Part shown: piece after piece, positions 24,966 to 33,172 of the stretch | Layout of the letters: each line of letters opens with the position of its first letter | Numbering within the stretch: the stretch's first letter is position 1 | Source of the DNA: Pseudomonadota bacterium | Lineage (GTDB): Bacteria; Pseudomonadota; Alphaproteobacteria; Reyranellales; Reyranellaceae | Assembly: GCA_018240745.1 (NCBI GenBank) | Contig: JAFEFF010000169.1 | Location: 62,001 to 126,000 of the forward strand | Direction: 5' to 3' | DNA: 64,000 nucleotides | Made by a program: the position numbers and the translations under genes | Notes under the pieces: model-generated | The model's database searches: none | What the model was told of the DNA's origin: nothing | The model's input: only the letters and a program-made list of their open reading frames with translations

Positions 24966-26587
24966 CCGACACGCCTGCTCCCGACGCCGCGCTCCCGGGC
25001 GACGAACTGGCGGCCTACCGGCTCAAGGCAGGCCAACCGCTCGTGATGTCGGCGACTGGGCGCGACCGCGGCATCGGGCCGTTCAAGCGCCTGGTGCTGC
25101 GCGGCGCCACGGTGATCGACGGCACCGGCGCGCCGCCGATCGGGCCGACCGACATCGTGATCGAGAACAACCGCATCACCCTGATGAAGAAGGCGACCGG
25201 CAATCTCTCGACGGCCGCCAACCGCGTGCCGCCGGGCGACCACGAGATCGACTGCCGCGGCAAGTGGGTGACGCCGGGCTTCATCGACTGCCACGCTCAT
25301 GCCGGCGTCGCCTATCATTCGGCCAACGGCTGGGTGCCGCCGGTCGACTACGTCTACAAGCTCTGGCTGGCGCACGGCGTCACCACGGTGCGCGAGATGG
25401 GCTCGATGAACGGGCTGGGCTGGATGCTCGACCAGAAGAAGCGCTCGGCCGACAACACCATCGCCGCGCCGCGCCTGCTCGCCTACGCCTACTTCCCGGC
25501 CGTCAACGACATGCTGAAGACGATCCATTCGCCGGACGAGGGCCGCGCCTGGCTGCGCAGGCTCAAGGACCGCGGCGCCGACGGCGTGAAGTTCTTCGGC
25601 GCGCCGCCGGCCATCATGGAAGCGGCGCTCGACGAGTGCGTGCGGCTCGGCCTGCGCTCGGGCTGCCATCACGCGCAGATGGCGGTGACGCGCATGAACG
25701 CGCTCACCACCGCGCGGTGGGGCCTGACCAGCGCCGAGCACTATTACGGCCTGCCGGAAGCGCTGTTCGAGGATCGCGTGGTCCAGCACTTCCCGCTCGA
25801 CTACGACTACAACGACGAATACTTCCGCTTCTCGGTCTCCGGCCAGATGTTCCGCCAGGGCGCCGAACCCGGCTCGGCGAAGTGGAACGAGGTGCTGGAG
25901 AGCTTCCTCGGGATCGGCTTCACCTTCGTGCCGACCTTCACCATCTACGACGCCAACCGCGACCTGATGCGCGCGCGCCAGGCCGACTGGCACAAGGACT
26001 ACACCTGGAAGTCGATGTGGAACTACTTCACGCCGCAGCGCGGCGGGCACGGTTCCTACTGGTATCGCTGGTCGACCACCAACGAGGTCGAGTGGAAGGA
26101 GAACTACCGGCTCTGGATGGCGTTCATCAACGAGTACAAGAACCGCGGCGGCCGCGTCTGCACCGGCAGCGATTCGGGCTTCATCTACTCGATCTTCGGC
26201 TTCGGCTATGTCCGCGAGCTCGAGCTGATGCAGGAGGCGGGGTTCCATCCGCTCGAGGTCATCCGCTCGGCGACCTCGCAAGGTGCGGCGCTGTGCGGGA
26301 TCGAGAACGAGCTCGGCACGCTCGAGGTCGGCAAGTTCGCCGACGTGCTGGTGCATGACCACAATCCGCTGACCGACTTCAAGCTGCTCTACGGCACCGG
26401 CGCGATGCGCTTCAACGATGCGACCAACGCGGTCGAATGGCATCGCGGGCTGAAGTACACGATCAAGGATGGCGTGATCTACGACACCGCCGAGCTGCTC
26501 GCCGACGTGCGCGAGCTGGTGAAGGAAAGCTTCGAGCACGACGTGCCGCCGCGCTATGCGGCCCAGCAGCAGAAGGCGGCGGAGTGA
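24962..26587 (+). CDS. Amidohydrolase family protein
   Basis: A 541-residue metal-dependent hydrolase of the amidohydrolase superfamily. After an N-terminal beta-sandwich (LVLRGATVIDGTGAPPIGPTDI), the metal site starts with His111 and His113 in GFIDCHAHAG. Later ligands are placed at GCHHAQM and the catalytic Asp in CTGSDSGF; the composite domain closes with LGTLEVGKFADVLVHDHNPL. It is longer than usual (family about 400-480), with an extra aromatic-rich stretch around 330-385. Terminal gene of the acyl-CoA operon; it may open a ring or cleave an amide to release the acid that enters it. Confidence 0.87.
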   Translation: MTDTPAPDAALPGDELAAYRLKAGQPLVMSATGRDRGIGPFKRLVLRGATVIDGTGAPPIGPTDIVIENNRITLMKKATGNLSTAANRVPPGDHEIDCRGKWVTPGFIDCHAHAGVAYHSANGWVPPVDYVYKLWLAHGVTTVREMGSMNGLGWMLDQKKRSADNTIAAPRLLAYAYFPAVNDMLKTIHSPDEGRAWLRRLKDRGADGVKFFGAPPAIMEAALDECVRLGLRSGCHHAQMAVTRMNALTTARWGLTSAEHYYGLPEALFEDRVVQHFPLDYDYNDEYFRFSVSGQMFRQGAEPGSAKWNEVLESFLGIGFTFVPTFTIYDANRDLMRARQADWHKDYTWKSMWNYFTPQRGGHGSYWYRWSTTNEVEWKENYRLWMAFINEYKNRGGRVCTGSDSGFIYSIFGFGYVRELELMQEAGFHPLEVIRSATSQGAALCGIENELGTLEVGKFADVLVHDHNPLTDFKLLYGTGAMRFNDATNAVEWHRGLKYTIKDGVIYDTAELLADVRELVKESFEHDVPPRYAAQQQKAAE

Positions 26588-26610
26588 CCGTGGCAGGGAT
26601 TTTCCTCATA

Positions 26611-26681
26611 GCTGGGAGCGCGCCACTTCAGTGGCGCTCATTTCATGATCATGAGCGCCACTGGAGTGGCGCGCTCCCAGC
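26611..26681. repeat. Palindrome B abutting a GTPase start codon
   Basis: Arms of 31 bases (26611-26641 and 26651-26681) match with one mismatch around a nine-base loop TTCATGATC. Each arm is itself a hairpin: GCGCCACTTCAGTGGCGC on the left, GCGCCACTGGAGTGGCGC on the right. The outer GCTGGGAGCGCGCC matches the outer stem of palindromes C and E. The element ends six bases before the ATG of the CobW-type gene and so occupies its leader. Confidence 0.85.
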
Positions 26682-26687
26682 AAAGAA

Positions 26688-27701
26688 ATGAACTCGCGCC
26701 CAGAAGGAACCGACTTCGTCGTCCTGACGGGTTTCCTCGGCTCGGGCAAGACGACGCTGCTGCGCGATTTCCTGAGCGGCCCCGACGCCGCCGATACCGC
26801 GGTCATGGTCAACGAGGCCGGCGAGATCGGCCTCGACGGCGTGATCCTGAACGAGGGCGGCGGCGATACGCCGATCGCCATGCTGTCGAACGGCTGCATC
26901 TGCTGCCAGGCCGGCAGCGACCTCGCCTACACGATCGACCGGCTGATCGCGACCGAGCGGCCGGGCGCCACCGGTCCGCTGCGCCGCATCGTGCTGGAGA
27001 CCAGCGGGCTCTCGAAGCCCGGTCCGGTTCTGCGCCAGCTTGGCGGTCTCGCGGAGCATCGCCTGCGCGCCTCGGTGCTCGCGACCTACGACGCCACACG
27101 CGGCCCGGAGACGGCGGCGTTCGAGGAGGCGGCGGCGCAATGGGCCGCGGCGCATCGCATCGTCGTCACCAAGACCGATGCCGTTCCACCGGCGGCGCTG
27201 GTGCGGGCCAAGGACGAGATCGCCTCGATCAATCCGCTGGCGGAGATCGTGGCGCTGACCGATCGCAAGAGCGCAGTGGCGGCAGCCTTCGCGCCGCTCG
27301 CCGGCGTGGCGCCGATGCCCGTGCCGCCGGAACTCGCGGTCCAGGCGCATGCCCGTATCGCGGTCCGTCTCGCGCGTCCGACCGGTGTCCTCGCCTACGA
27401 CGACCTCGCGACCTGGCTCGACAATCTCGCCGGCGCGCTGGGCGAGCGGCTGCTGCGCCTGAAGGGCCTGGTGCGCGTCCAGGAGAGCGAGCGGCCGCTG
27501 CTGGTGCAGAGCGTCGGCACGCTCTTCTCGCCGCCCCGGCCGTTCGGCACGCCCGACGCGACACCGCCGCTGTTCCTGGTGATCATCGCCCGCGATCTCG
27601 AGCCGGCCGAGCTGGAGATCGTCCCGCCGCCCGGGCTGTTCGCGCTTTCGTCTTCAGCTCGAGAGACCTATGCGCTTCCGAAACGCCTCGTCGCGCATTG
27701 A
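26688..27701 (+). CDS. CobW/COG0523-type G3E GTPase
   Basis: A 337-residue metallochaperone-type GTPase. Walker A GFLGSGKTTLL is at 15-25, the metal-binding GCxCC motif at 69-73 (NGCICCQ), Walker B region IVLETSGLSKP near 104, and a TKTD base-recognition motif (VVTKTDA) replacing the usual NKxD. A CobW C-terminal domain is at about 225-330. Members insert zinc, cobalt or iron into client proteins; the client here could be the amidohydrolase or other metalloenzyme nearby, which is inference. No Shine-Dalgarno is seen because palindrome B ends six bases upstream. Its last 48 bases overlap the convergent SDR gene. Confidence 0.87.
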   Translation: MNSRPEGTDFVVLTGFLGSGKTTLLRDFLSGPDAADTAVMVNEAGEIGLDGVILNEGGGDTPIAMLSNGCICCQAGSDLAYTIDRLIATERPGATGPLRRIVLETSGLSKPGPVLRQLGGLAEHRLRASVLATYDATRGPETAAFEEAAAQWAAAHRIVVTKTDAVPPAALVRAKDEIASINPLAEIVALTDRKSAVAAAFAPLAGVAPMPVPPELAVQAHARIAVRLARPTGVLAYDDLATWLDNLAGALGERLLRLKGLVRVQESERPLLVQSVGTLFSPPRPFGTPDATPPLFLVIIARDLEPAELEIVPPPGLFALSSSARETYALPKRLVAH

Positions 27702-28406
27702 GACGTCCTGGCCCGTCAGGTCGTCGGCCGCGTTGTCGCAGAGGTAGAGCAGTCCGCGCACGGCATGCTCGACCGGCGAGAGGTTGGCACGGGGAATCTG
27801 GCTGACCTGGTTGAGGCCCGAGGCGCGGATCTTGACCTGCATGTCGGTGTCGATGGTGCCGGGCGAGAAGCCGAAGATGCGCAGGCCGCTGGTCTCGAGC
27901 ACCAGCGAGCGGGTCAGCATGGCGAGGCCGGCCTTGGCCGCACAGTAGCTGCTCCAGCCCTCGAGCGGCCGGTAGGCGGCGCCCGACGACACGTTGATGA
28001 TCGTCCCACCGCTCTGCAGCATGCCGTCGAGCACGGCGCGCACGACATGGTAGGCGCCGACCAGGTTGATCTGGATGTTGCGCGCCCAGGTGGCGGGATC
28101 GGACGCGGCGATCTCGGCGATCGGCTCGATGACGCCGGCATTGTTGACCAGGATGTCGAGGCCGCCCAGCCGCTGCCGGGTATCGGCCACCGCGCGCTCG
28201 ACGGCGGGGTAGTCCGACACGTCACAGCCGAGTGCCTCGGCCTTGCCGCCGGCATCCACGATCTCGTCCGCCACCTTGCGGACGAGGTCGCCGTTGCGCG
28301 CCAGCAGCATGACGGCCGCGCCGTCGCGCGCCAGCGCCCGCGCGGCGCCTTCGCCCAGCCCGCGGCTCGCGCCGGTCACCAATGCGATTTTTCCCTGCAA
28401 GCTCAT
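27654..28406 (-). CDS. Short-chain dehydrogenase/reductase
   Basis: A 250-residue classical SDR. Cofactor motif TGASRGLGEG at 11-20, NNAG at 88-91, catalytic Ser140/141, Tyr154 and Lys158 (SSYCAAKAG). Absence of an acidic residue at the end of strand 2 (MLLARN) suggests NADP(H). C-terminal GQDVSMRDEAF is unusual compared with the common TGQxxxVDGG. Start chosen from the canonical MSLQGKIALVTGASRG. It overlaps the end of the GTPase gene on the opposite strand and diverges from the hydroxyacid dehydrogenase gene. Confidence 0.9.
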   Translation of the reverse strand: MSLQGKIALVTGASRGLGEGAARALARDGAAVMLLARNGDLVRKVADEIVDAGGKAEALGCDVSDYPAVERAVADTRQRLGGLDILVNNAGVIEPIAEIAASDPATWARNIQINLVGAYHVVRAVLDGMLQSGGTIINVSSGAAYRPLEGWSSYCAAKAGLAMLTRSLVLETSGLRIFGFSPGTIDTDMQVKIRASGLNQVSQIPRANLSPVEHAVRGLLYLCDNAADDLTGQDVSMRDEAFRKRIGLSS

Positions 28407-28454
28407 CGATCGTCCTCCGCTACAGTCCGCACCATAACCCACGGGAGGAACGAA

Positions 28455-29342
28455 ATGGCCGGCAAGGTCGGTTTCATCGGCCTGGGCGCCATGGGCGGCC
28501 CGATGGCCCGCAACCTGATCGGCGCGGGCACGCCGCTGGTCGTGCACGACATCGATGCCTCGAAGACGGCGGGGCTCAATGCCGAGGTCGCTCGTTCGGC
28601 GAAGGAGGTCGCGTCGAAGGTCGAGCGCACCATCCTGATCGTCGAGACCACCGAGCAGGCGCAGGCGGTGATCGCCGGCATCGCCGAGGGGGCGAAGGCC
28701 GGTCACATCGTGGTCTGCATGTCGACCATCGATCCGTTCGCGGCGCGCGCGCTGGCCGACGACCTCGCGAAGAAGAACATCGCCATGATCGATGCGCCGG
28801 TGAGCGGCGGCACCGGCCGGGCGCAGTCGGGTGAGCTGTCGGTGATCGTCGGCGGCGATGCGGCGGTGGTCGCGAAGTGCAAGGACCTGTTCGACGTGAT
28901 GGGCAGCCGGACCTTCCATGTCGGGCCGCTCGGCAGCGGGCTCGCCATGAAGCTCGTCAACAACATGCTGGTGCAGGTCAACACCGTGGCGGTGGCCGAG
29001 GCGATGGTGCTCGGCGTCAAGGCGGGCCTCGATCCGCAGACGATCTACGAGGTGGTGCGCGTCTCGACCGGCGCCAGTGCGGCGTGGGAGCTGCGCGTGC
29101 CGCGCATCCTGAGCGGCGACTTCGTGCCCGGCGGCACGATCGACATCTCCTACAAGGACCAGGAGCTGGAGACCGCCTTCGCCAAGCGGCTGGGCGTGCC
29201 GCTGCTGCTCGCCAACGTCAGCCAGCAGGTCTACCAGATGGCCCGCGCGCAGGGGCTCAACAAGCAGGACGGCGCGGCGATCGTGAAGGTGTTCGAGAAG
29301 CTGGCCGGCGTGACGGTGCCGACGGCGGGCAAGGGGAGCTGA
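28455..29342 (+). CDS. Beta-hydroxyacid dehydrogenase (3-hydroxyisobutyrate dehydrogenase family)
   Basis: A 295-residue NAD-binding protein of the 6-phosphogluconate / 3-hydroxyisobutyrate dehydrogenase family. It opens with VGFIGLGAMGGPMARNL, then the substrate motif APVSGGTGRAQSGELSVIVGG near 115-135, and the catalytic Lys region GSGLAMKLVNNML near 160. A strong GGGAGGAA site supports the ATG. Such enzymes oxidise small 3-hydroxy acids. It is followed after four bases by an alpha/beta hydrolase gene on the same strand, suggesting a shared pathway. Confidence 0.9.
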   Translation: MAGKVGFIGLGAMGGPMARNLIGAGTPLVVHDIDASKTAGLNAEVARSAKEVASKVERTILIVETTEQAQAVIAGIAEGAKAGHIVVCMSTIDPFAARALADDLAKKNIAMIDAPVSGGTGRAQSGELSVIVGGDAAVVAKCKDLFDVMGSRTFHVGPLGSGLAMKLVNNMLVQVNTVAVAEAMVLGVKAGLDPQTIYEVVRVSTGASAAWELRVPRILSGDFVPGGTIDISYKDQELETAFAKRLGVPLLLANVSQQVYQMARAQGLNKQDGAAIVKVFEKLAGVTVPTAGKGS

Positions 29343-29346
29343 AACG

Positions 29347-30036
29347 ATGACCACGTTCGTTCTGTTGCACGGCGCCTATCAGGGCGGCTGGATCTGGAAC
29401 CCGGTGGCCGAGCGCCTGCGCGCTCAGGGTCATCTCGTCTTCGCGCCGACCCTCGACGGCTGCGCCGAGCGCAGCACCCAGGTGCGGGCCGGCATCACCA
29501 CCGAGACGCACGCCGAGGAGATCGCGGGGCTGCTGTTCTACGACGATCTCCGGGACGTCGTGCTGGTCGGCACCAGCACCGGCGGCATGGTGCTGGCGCG
29601 CGCCGCGGAGACCGCGCGCGAGCGGGTTTCCCGGGTGGTGTTCGCCGATGCGCTCGCCCTGCTCGACGGCGAAAAGGTGCCCGACATCGTCAAGCGGCCG
29701 ACCGCGGTCAACACCGAGCTCACCACCGGACCGTCGCAGCACGACTTCGAGACCCGCCTGTTCGCCGATCTCGAGCCCGCGACGCGCAAGTGGGCGATCG
29801 AGCGCTGCACGCCGCATCCGATCGCGCCGCTCACCCGGCCGGTGAAGCTCGAGCGCTTCTGGAGCCAGGGCTGGAATGCCTCGGTGATCTGGTGCCGCAA
29901 GAGCACCAATCCGCCGGTCGCCCACCAGCGCCGCGCCGCCGACACGCTGAAGGCCCGCTGGCACGAGCTCGACACCGGCCACTACCCGATGCTGAGCGAA
30001 CCGCAAGCGCTCGCGAAGCTGATCGTCGAGGGCTGA
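29347..30036 (+). CDS. Alpha/beta hydrolase
   Basis: A 229-residue alpha/beta hydrolase. The oxyanion-hole motif FVLLHGAYQGGW lies at the start, the nucleophile elbow is GTSTGGM (Ser near 79), and the late catalytic His is in ELDTGHYPML near 215. The sequence resembles small esterases of the salicylate-esterase/hydroxynitrile-lyase type. It follows the dehydrogenase gene by four bases and is likely co-transcribed. Its stop lies at the edge of palindrome C. Confidence 0.85.
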   Translation: MTTFVLLHGAYQGGWIWNPVAERLRAQGHLVFAPTLDGCAERSTQVRAGITTETHAEEIAGLLFYDDLRDVVLVGTSTGGMVLARAAETARERVSRVVFADALALLDGEKVPDIVKRPTAVNTELTTGPSQHDFETRLFADLEPATRKWAIERCTPHPIAPLTRPVKLERFWSQGWNASVIWCRKSTNPPVAHQRRAADTLKARWHELDTGHYPMLSEPQALAKLIVEG

Positions 30037-30039
30037 TCT

Positions 30040-30107
30040 TTTGCCGGGGGCGCGCCACTCCGTGGCGCGATCATGACGCGCCACGGAGCGGCGCGCCCCC
30101 AGCCTAA
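30040..30107. repeat. Palindrome C filling a convergent gap
   Basis: Left arm TTGCCGGGGGCGCGCCACTC and right arm GAGCGGCGCGCCCCCAGCCT mirror each other around a TCATGA centre (30071-30076). Each arm contains the self-complementary GCGCCAC...GTGGCGC type hairpin. It starts four bases after the stop of the hydrolase gene and runs into the stop codon of the convergent acyl-CoA dehydrogenase gene. It is the simplest complete copy of the outer module found in palindrome A. Confidence 0.85.
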
Positions 30108-31915
30108 GAGAGAAGTGCCACAGCCTTCGAGAGCGGCACCGGCGCGTCCTGCAGCAGCAGGTCCATCGCTTCCTGCTCCCACGGCGACTCATTCAGCGAC
30201 AGCGGGTCCTGCGGGGCGAGGCGATGCTCGATGACGAGGCGCGACAGCAGGAGGCGGCGGGCGTCGCCGCCCTTCGCGCCGAGGGTCGCGCCTTCCCAGG
30301 CCAGCAGCGCGGCCGAAGCGGCGTGATAGAGCGCGCCGGCGGCGAGACGGGCGCGCTTCTCGTGCCTGGCGTCCGACGCGACGGTCTCGGCGAAGCGTTC
30401 GACCCGGTCGAGCGTGGCGCCGAGCAGGCCCTTGTACTGGCCCGGCAGGCTGCCGCTCGGTTCGTATTTGGCCTTGAGCGCCGCGGTCAGGGTCTTGTGG
30501 CCGCCGGCCTTGCCGACGGCGCGCTGCACGACGTCGAGCGCGTTGATGTTGGAGGTGCCCTCCCACAGCGTGCCGATCTGCGCGTCACGCACCAGCCGCG
30601 CGGTCACCCATTCCTCGATGTAGCCGATGCCGCCGCGCACCTCGAGCGCGTGGCTGGCGGCCGGGATGTTGTCGCGGCAGGCGCGGAACTTGTAGACCGG
30701 CGTCAGGATGCGCAGCAGCTTCTCCGCCTCCTTGTCGCCCGCCTGGGCCCGCCCCATCGCATCGGCCGAGAAGGCGTACATCGAGAGCGCCTGCTCGGTC
30801 GGCAGCATGATCTTCATGAGCTGACGGCGCAGCAGCGGATACCCGGCGATCGCCTTGCCGAAGGCCCGCCGGCCGCGCGCGGCGGCGAGCGCCTCGTTGA
30901 GGCAGCGCCGCATCATCGCCGCGGCGCGCACGCCGTGGCTGAGCCGCGACAGGTTCACCTGCTCCATCATCTGCTTGAAGCCGCGGTTGACGTCGCCGAT
31001 CAGGTAGGCCGTCGCGCCATCGAGGACGATCTCGCCGGAGGCCATCGAGCGCGTGCCGAGCTTGTCCTTGAGGCGCACGATCCGATAGCCGTTGCGGCTT
31101 CCGTCCTCGAGCCGGCGCGGCAGGGCGAACATGGCGAGCCCCGCCGTGCCTGGTGCGCCGCCGCGCGGGCGCGCCAGCATCACCGCGACATCGGCGTCGG
31201 CGTGGCTGCAGAACCACTTCTGGCCGTACAGCTTCCAGCATTCGACGCCGTCGCCGCGGATGCCGACCCGCTCGGCCTCGGTCTCGATCGCGCCGACATC
31301 GGAGCCGCCGGCCTTCTCGGTCATGAACTGCGTGCCCTTCAGCATCACCGCCGGGTCCTGGCTCAGGAGCCGGTCGAGCAGCAGCTTCTTCAGGGCGTCG
31401 GAGCCGAAGCGCTTGATGATGAAGTTCGAGGTGTCCGACACCGACACTGGGCACATCAGCCCGAACTCGGCCTGCACGAACAGATAGGTGATGCCGTACT
31501 TCACCAGCGGATGCGCCGGCGTCGGGAGCCCCAGCACGCCGGCGCGATGGCTCATGGCGTGCATGCCGAACTCGTCGAAAGCGATCTTCTCCATCTCGCG
31601 ATAGGCGGGATGGTAGTCGATCCAGTCCTCGTCGCGTCCGAAGCGGTCGCGCGGGTTCAGCACCGGCGGATGCTTGTCGGCGACCTGCGCCAGCTCGTCG
31701 AGCCGGTTGCCCGCCAGCATGCCCAGCCGGTCGAAATGCGGCGTCATGTGCCGGAGCAGCGCCGGCTCCATGTAGAGCGACAGCAGGTCCTGGAACTGCC
31801 GGTCGATGGCGTAGAAGTTCTGCCCGTGGATGTCGGGGGCGATGTGATGGGCGCCGTGCGCCTTCAGGGTCATGTCGGGGCTCATGTCGGGCATCGGGCC
31901 GTCTCCGTGGTTCAT
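30104..31915 (-). CDS. Acyl-CoA dehydrogenase, AidB-like
   Basis: A 603-residue acyl-CoA dehydrogenase with the long N-terminal extension of AidB-like enzymes. FAD/substrate motifs FMTEKAGGSDVGAIETEA and LYGQKWFCSHADADVAVMLARP; central domain LGTRSMASGEIVLDGATAYL; C-terminal IGYIEEWVTARLVRDAQIGTLWEGTSNINALDV. The C-terminal extension (about 490-603) is helical. AidB protects DNA from alkylation in E. coli, but many homologues are plain dehydrogenases. Its start overlaps the sirtuin stop (ATGA). Confidence 0.88.
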   Translation of the reverse strand: MNHGDGPMPDMSPDMTLKAHGAHHIAPDIHGQNFYAIDRQFQDLLSLYMEPALLRHMTPHFDRLGMLAGNRLDELAQVADKHPPVLNPRDRFGRDEDWIDYHPAYREMEKIAFDEFGMHAMSHRAGVLGLPTPAHPLVKYGITYLFVQAEFGLMCPVSVSDTSNFIIKRFGSDALKKLLLDRLLSQDPAVMLKGTQFMTEKAGGSDVGAIETEAERVGIRGDGVECWKLYGQKWFCSHADADVAVMLARPRGGAPGTAGLAMFALPRRLEDGSRNGYRIVRLKDKLGTRSMASGEIVLDGATAYLIGDVNRGFKQMMEQVNLSRLSHGVRAAAMMRRCLNEALAAARGRRAFGKAIAGYPLLRRQLMKIMLPTEQALSMYAFSADAMGRAQAGDKEAEKLLRILTPVYKFRACRDNIPAASHALEVRGGIGYIEEWVTARLVRDAQIGTLWEGTSNINALDVVQRAVGKAGGHKTLTAALKAKYEPSGSLPGQYKGLLGATLDRVERFAETVASDARHEKRARLAAGALYHAASAALLAWEGATLGAKGGDARRLLLSRLVIEHRLAPQDPLSLNESPWEQEAMDLLLQDAPVPLSKAVALLS

Positions 31916-32631
31916 TTCCAGCCGTAGGCGAGCACGCGATCGACGAACGGCGGCACGGTGAGCGTGGCCGGGCCGTAGATGTGCTCGCGGAACAGGTTGG
32001 TGTTGCCCGTCGGCTCGAGGTTCAGCTCGACGGTGTGGGCGCGCGGGTTATGGCGGCGAACCTGCAGCACGTAACCCGCGGCCGGGTAGACCTCGCCCGA
32101 GGTGCCGATCGCCAGGAACAGCCCGCAGCGATCCAGCACCTCGTCGATCTCGTCCATGTGCTGGGGCATCTCACCGAACCAGACGATGTTGGGCCGCAGG
32201 TCGCCCACCGCCTTGCAGTGCGAACAGATCGATTGCGGCGTCAGATCCTCGTCAGACGCCGTGACCGTGCCGCAGTTCATGCAGCGGATCTCGCCGTCGC
32301 GCCCGTGCATGTGGAGCACACGCTTCGAGCCCGCCATCTCGTGCAGCGGATCGATGTTCTGCGTCACCACCGTGACCTCGCCGTCGTACTTCTGCTCGAG
32401 CTTCGCCAGCGCCTTGTGCGCCGCATTGGGCAAGATGTGGGCGGCCCGCAGGCTCTTGCGGGTGTCGTTGTAGAAGTCGAGCACCCTCTTCTTGTCGCGG
32501 CGCCAGGCCTCGATCGTGGCGACATCCTCCACGTTGACCCGGGTCCACAACCCATCCTTGTCGCGGAACGTATCGATCCCGCTTTCCTTCGAAATACCGG
32601 CGCCGGTCAGGACGACGATCCCCGGCGGCAT
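31912..32631 (-). CDS. cobB: Sir2 family NAD-dependent protein deacylase (CobB-like)
   Basis: A 239-residue sirtuin. NAD motif LTGAGISKESGIDTFRD at the start, TQNIDPLHEMAGS, catalytic His in HMHGRDG, and a zinc ribbon CMNC...CSHC. Other conserved pieces are PNIVWFGE and AIGTSGEVYPAAGY. It removes acyl groups from protein lysines, including metabolic enzymes such as acyl-CoA synthetases. Start at 32631 is chosen because AGGA stands four bases upstream and the NAD motif begins soon after; ATG 32646 or GTG 32655 are alternatives. Coupled to the downstream acyl-CoA dehydrogenase. Confidence 0.88.
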   Translation of the reverse strand: MPPGIVVLTGAGISKESGIDTFRDKDGLWTRVNVEDVATIEAWRRDKKRVLDFYNDTRKSLRAAHILPNAAHKALAKLEQKYDGEVTVVTQNIDPLHEMAGSKRVLHMHGRDGEIRCMNCGTVTASDEDLTPQSICSHCKAVGDLRPNIVWFGEMPQHMDEIDEVLDRCGLFLAIGTSGEVYPAAGYVLQVRRHNPRAHTVELNLEPTGNTNLFREHIYGPATLTVPPFVDRVLAYGWK

Positions 32632-32680
32632 AAAGTCCTGATGCATGGGACGCACTCTAGCGTGCTATAGGGTCCGGAGC

Positions 32681-33172
32681 ATGGCCATCGGAGTCCTGTT
32701 CGTCTGCACCGGAAACATCTGCCGCTCGCCCATGGCGGCCGGCGTGTTCCGCACGCTCGTCCAGCGCGCCGGCATGGAGCCCGAATTCGTCGTCGATTCT
32801 GCGGGGACCTTCGACGGCCAGGTCGGCCAGCCGGCGTCGCCGCTCGCGGTCGAGACCGCCAAGCTGCGCGGCTACGACATCACCGCCCATCGCGCCAAGC
32901 TCCTGACGGTCGACCTCGTGAAGCAGTTCGACCTGCCGATCGCCATGGACCGCACCCACCTCGCGGCGCTGCGCTGGATGGTGCCGCGCGAGCGCCAGGA
33001 TATCCCGACGCTGCTGCTGCGGTTCGCGCCGGAGCTCGATGTCGACGAGGTGGCCGACCCGTTCGGCGGGCCGGCGGCCGGCTACGACCAGGCGATGGAC
33101 CTGATCGAGGCGGGCTGCCGCGGCCTGTTCGAGGGTTTCCGCTCGGAGCTCAAAGCGGCCAGGTCCGGTTGA
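32681..33172 (+). CDS. Low-molecular-weight protein tyrosine phosphatase
   Basis: A 163-residue LMW-PTP. The P-loop VCTGNICRSP has nucleophile Cys9 and Arg15; the general-acid Asp is in DEVADPFGG near 128. Family enzymes dephosphorylate tyrosine kinases of exopolysaccharide systems or other targets; arsenate reductases are related but lack this DP pattern. It diverges from the sirtuin gene across about 49 bases with CTATAG upstream. Its last 23 bases overlap the convergent dimethylformamidase-like gene. Confidence 0.9.
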   Translation: MAIGVLFVCTGNICRSPMAAGVFRTLVQRAGMEPEFVVDSAGTFDGQVGQPASPLAVETAKLRGYDITAHRAKLLTVDLVKQFDLPIAMDRTHLAALRWMVPRERQDIPTLLLRFAPELDVDEVADPFGGPAAGYDQAMDLIEAGCRGLFEGFRSELKAARSG

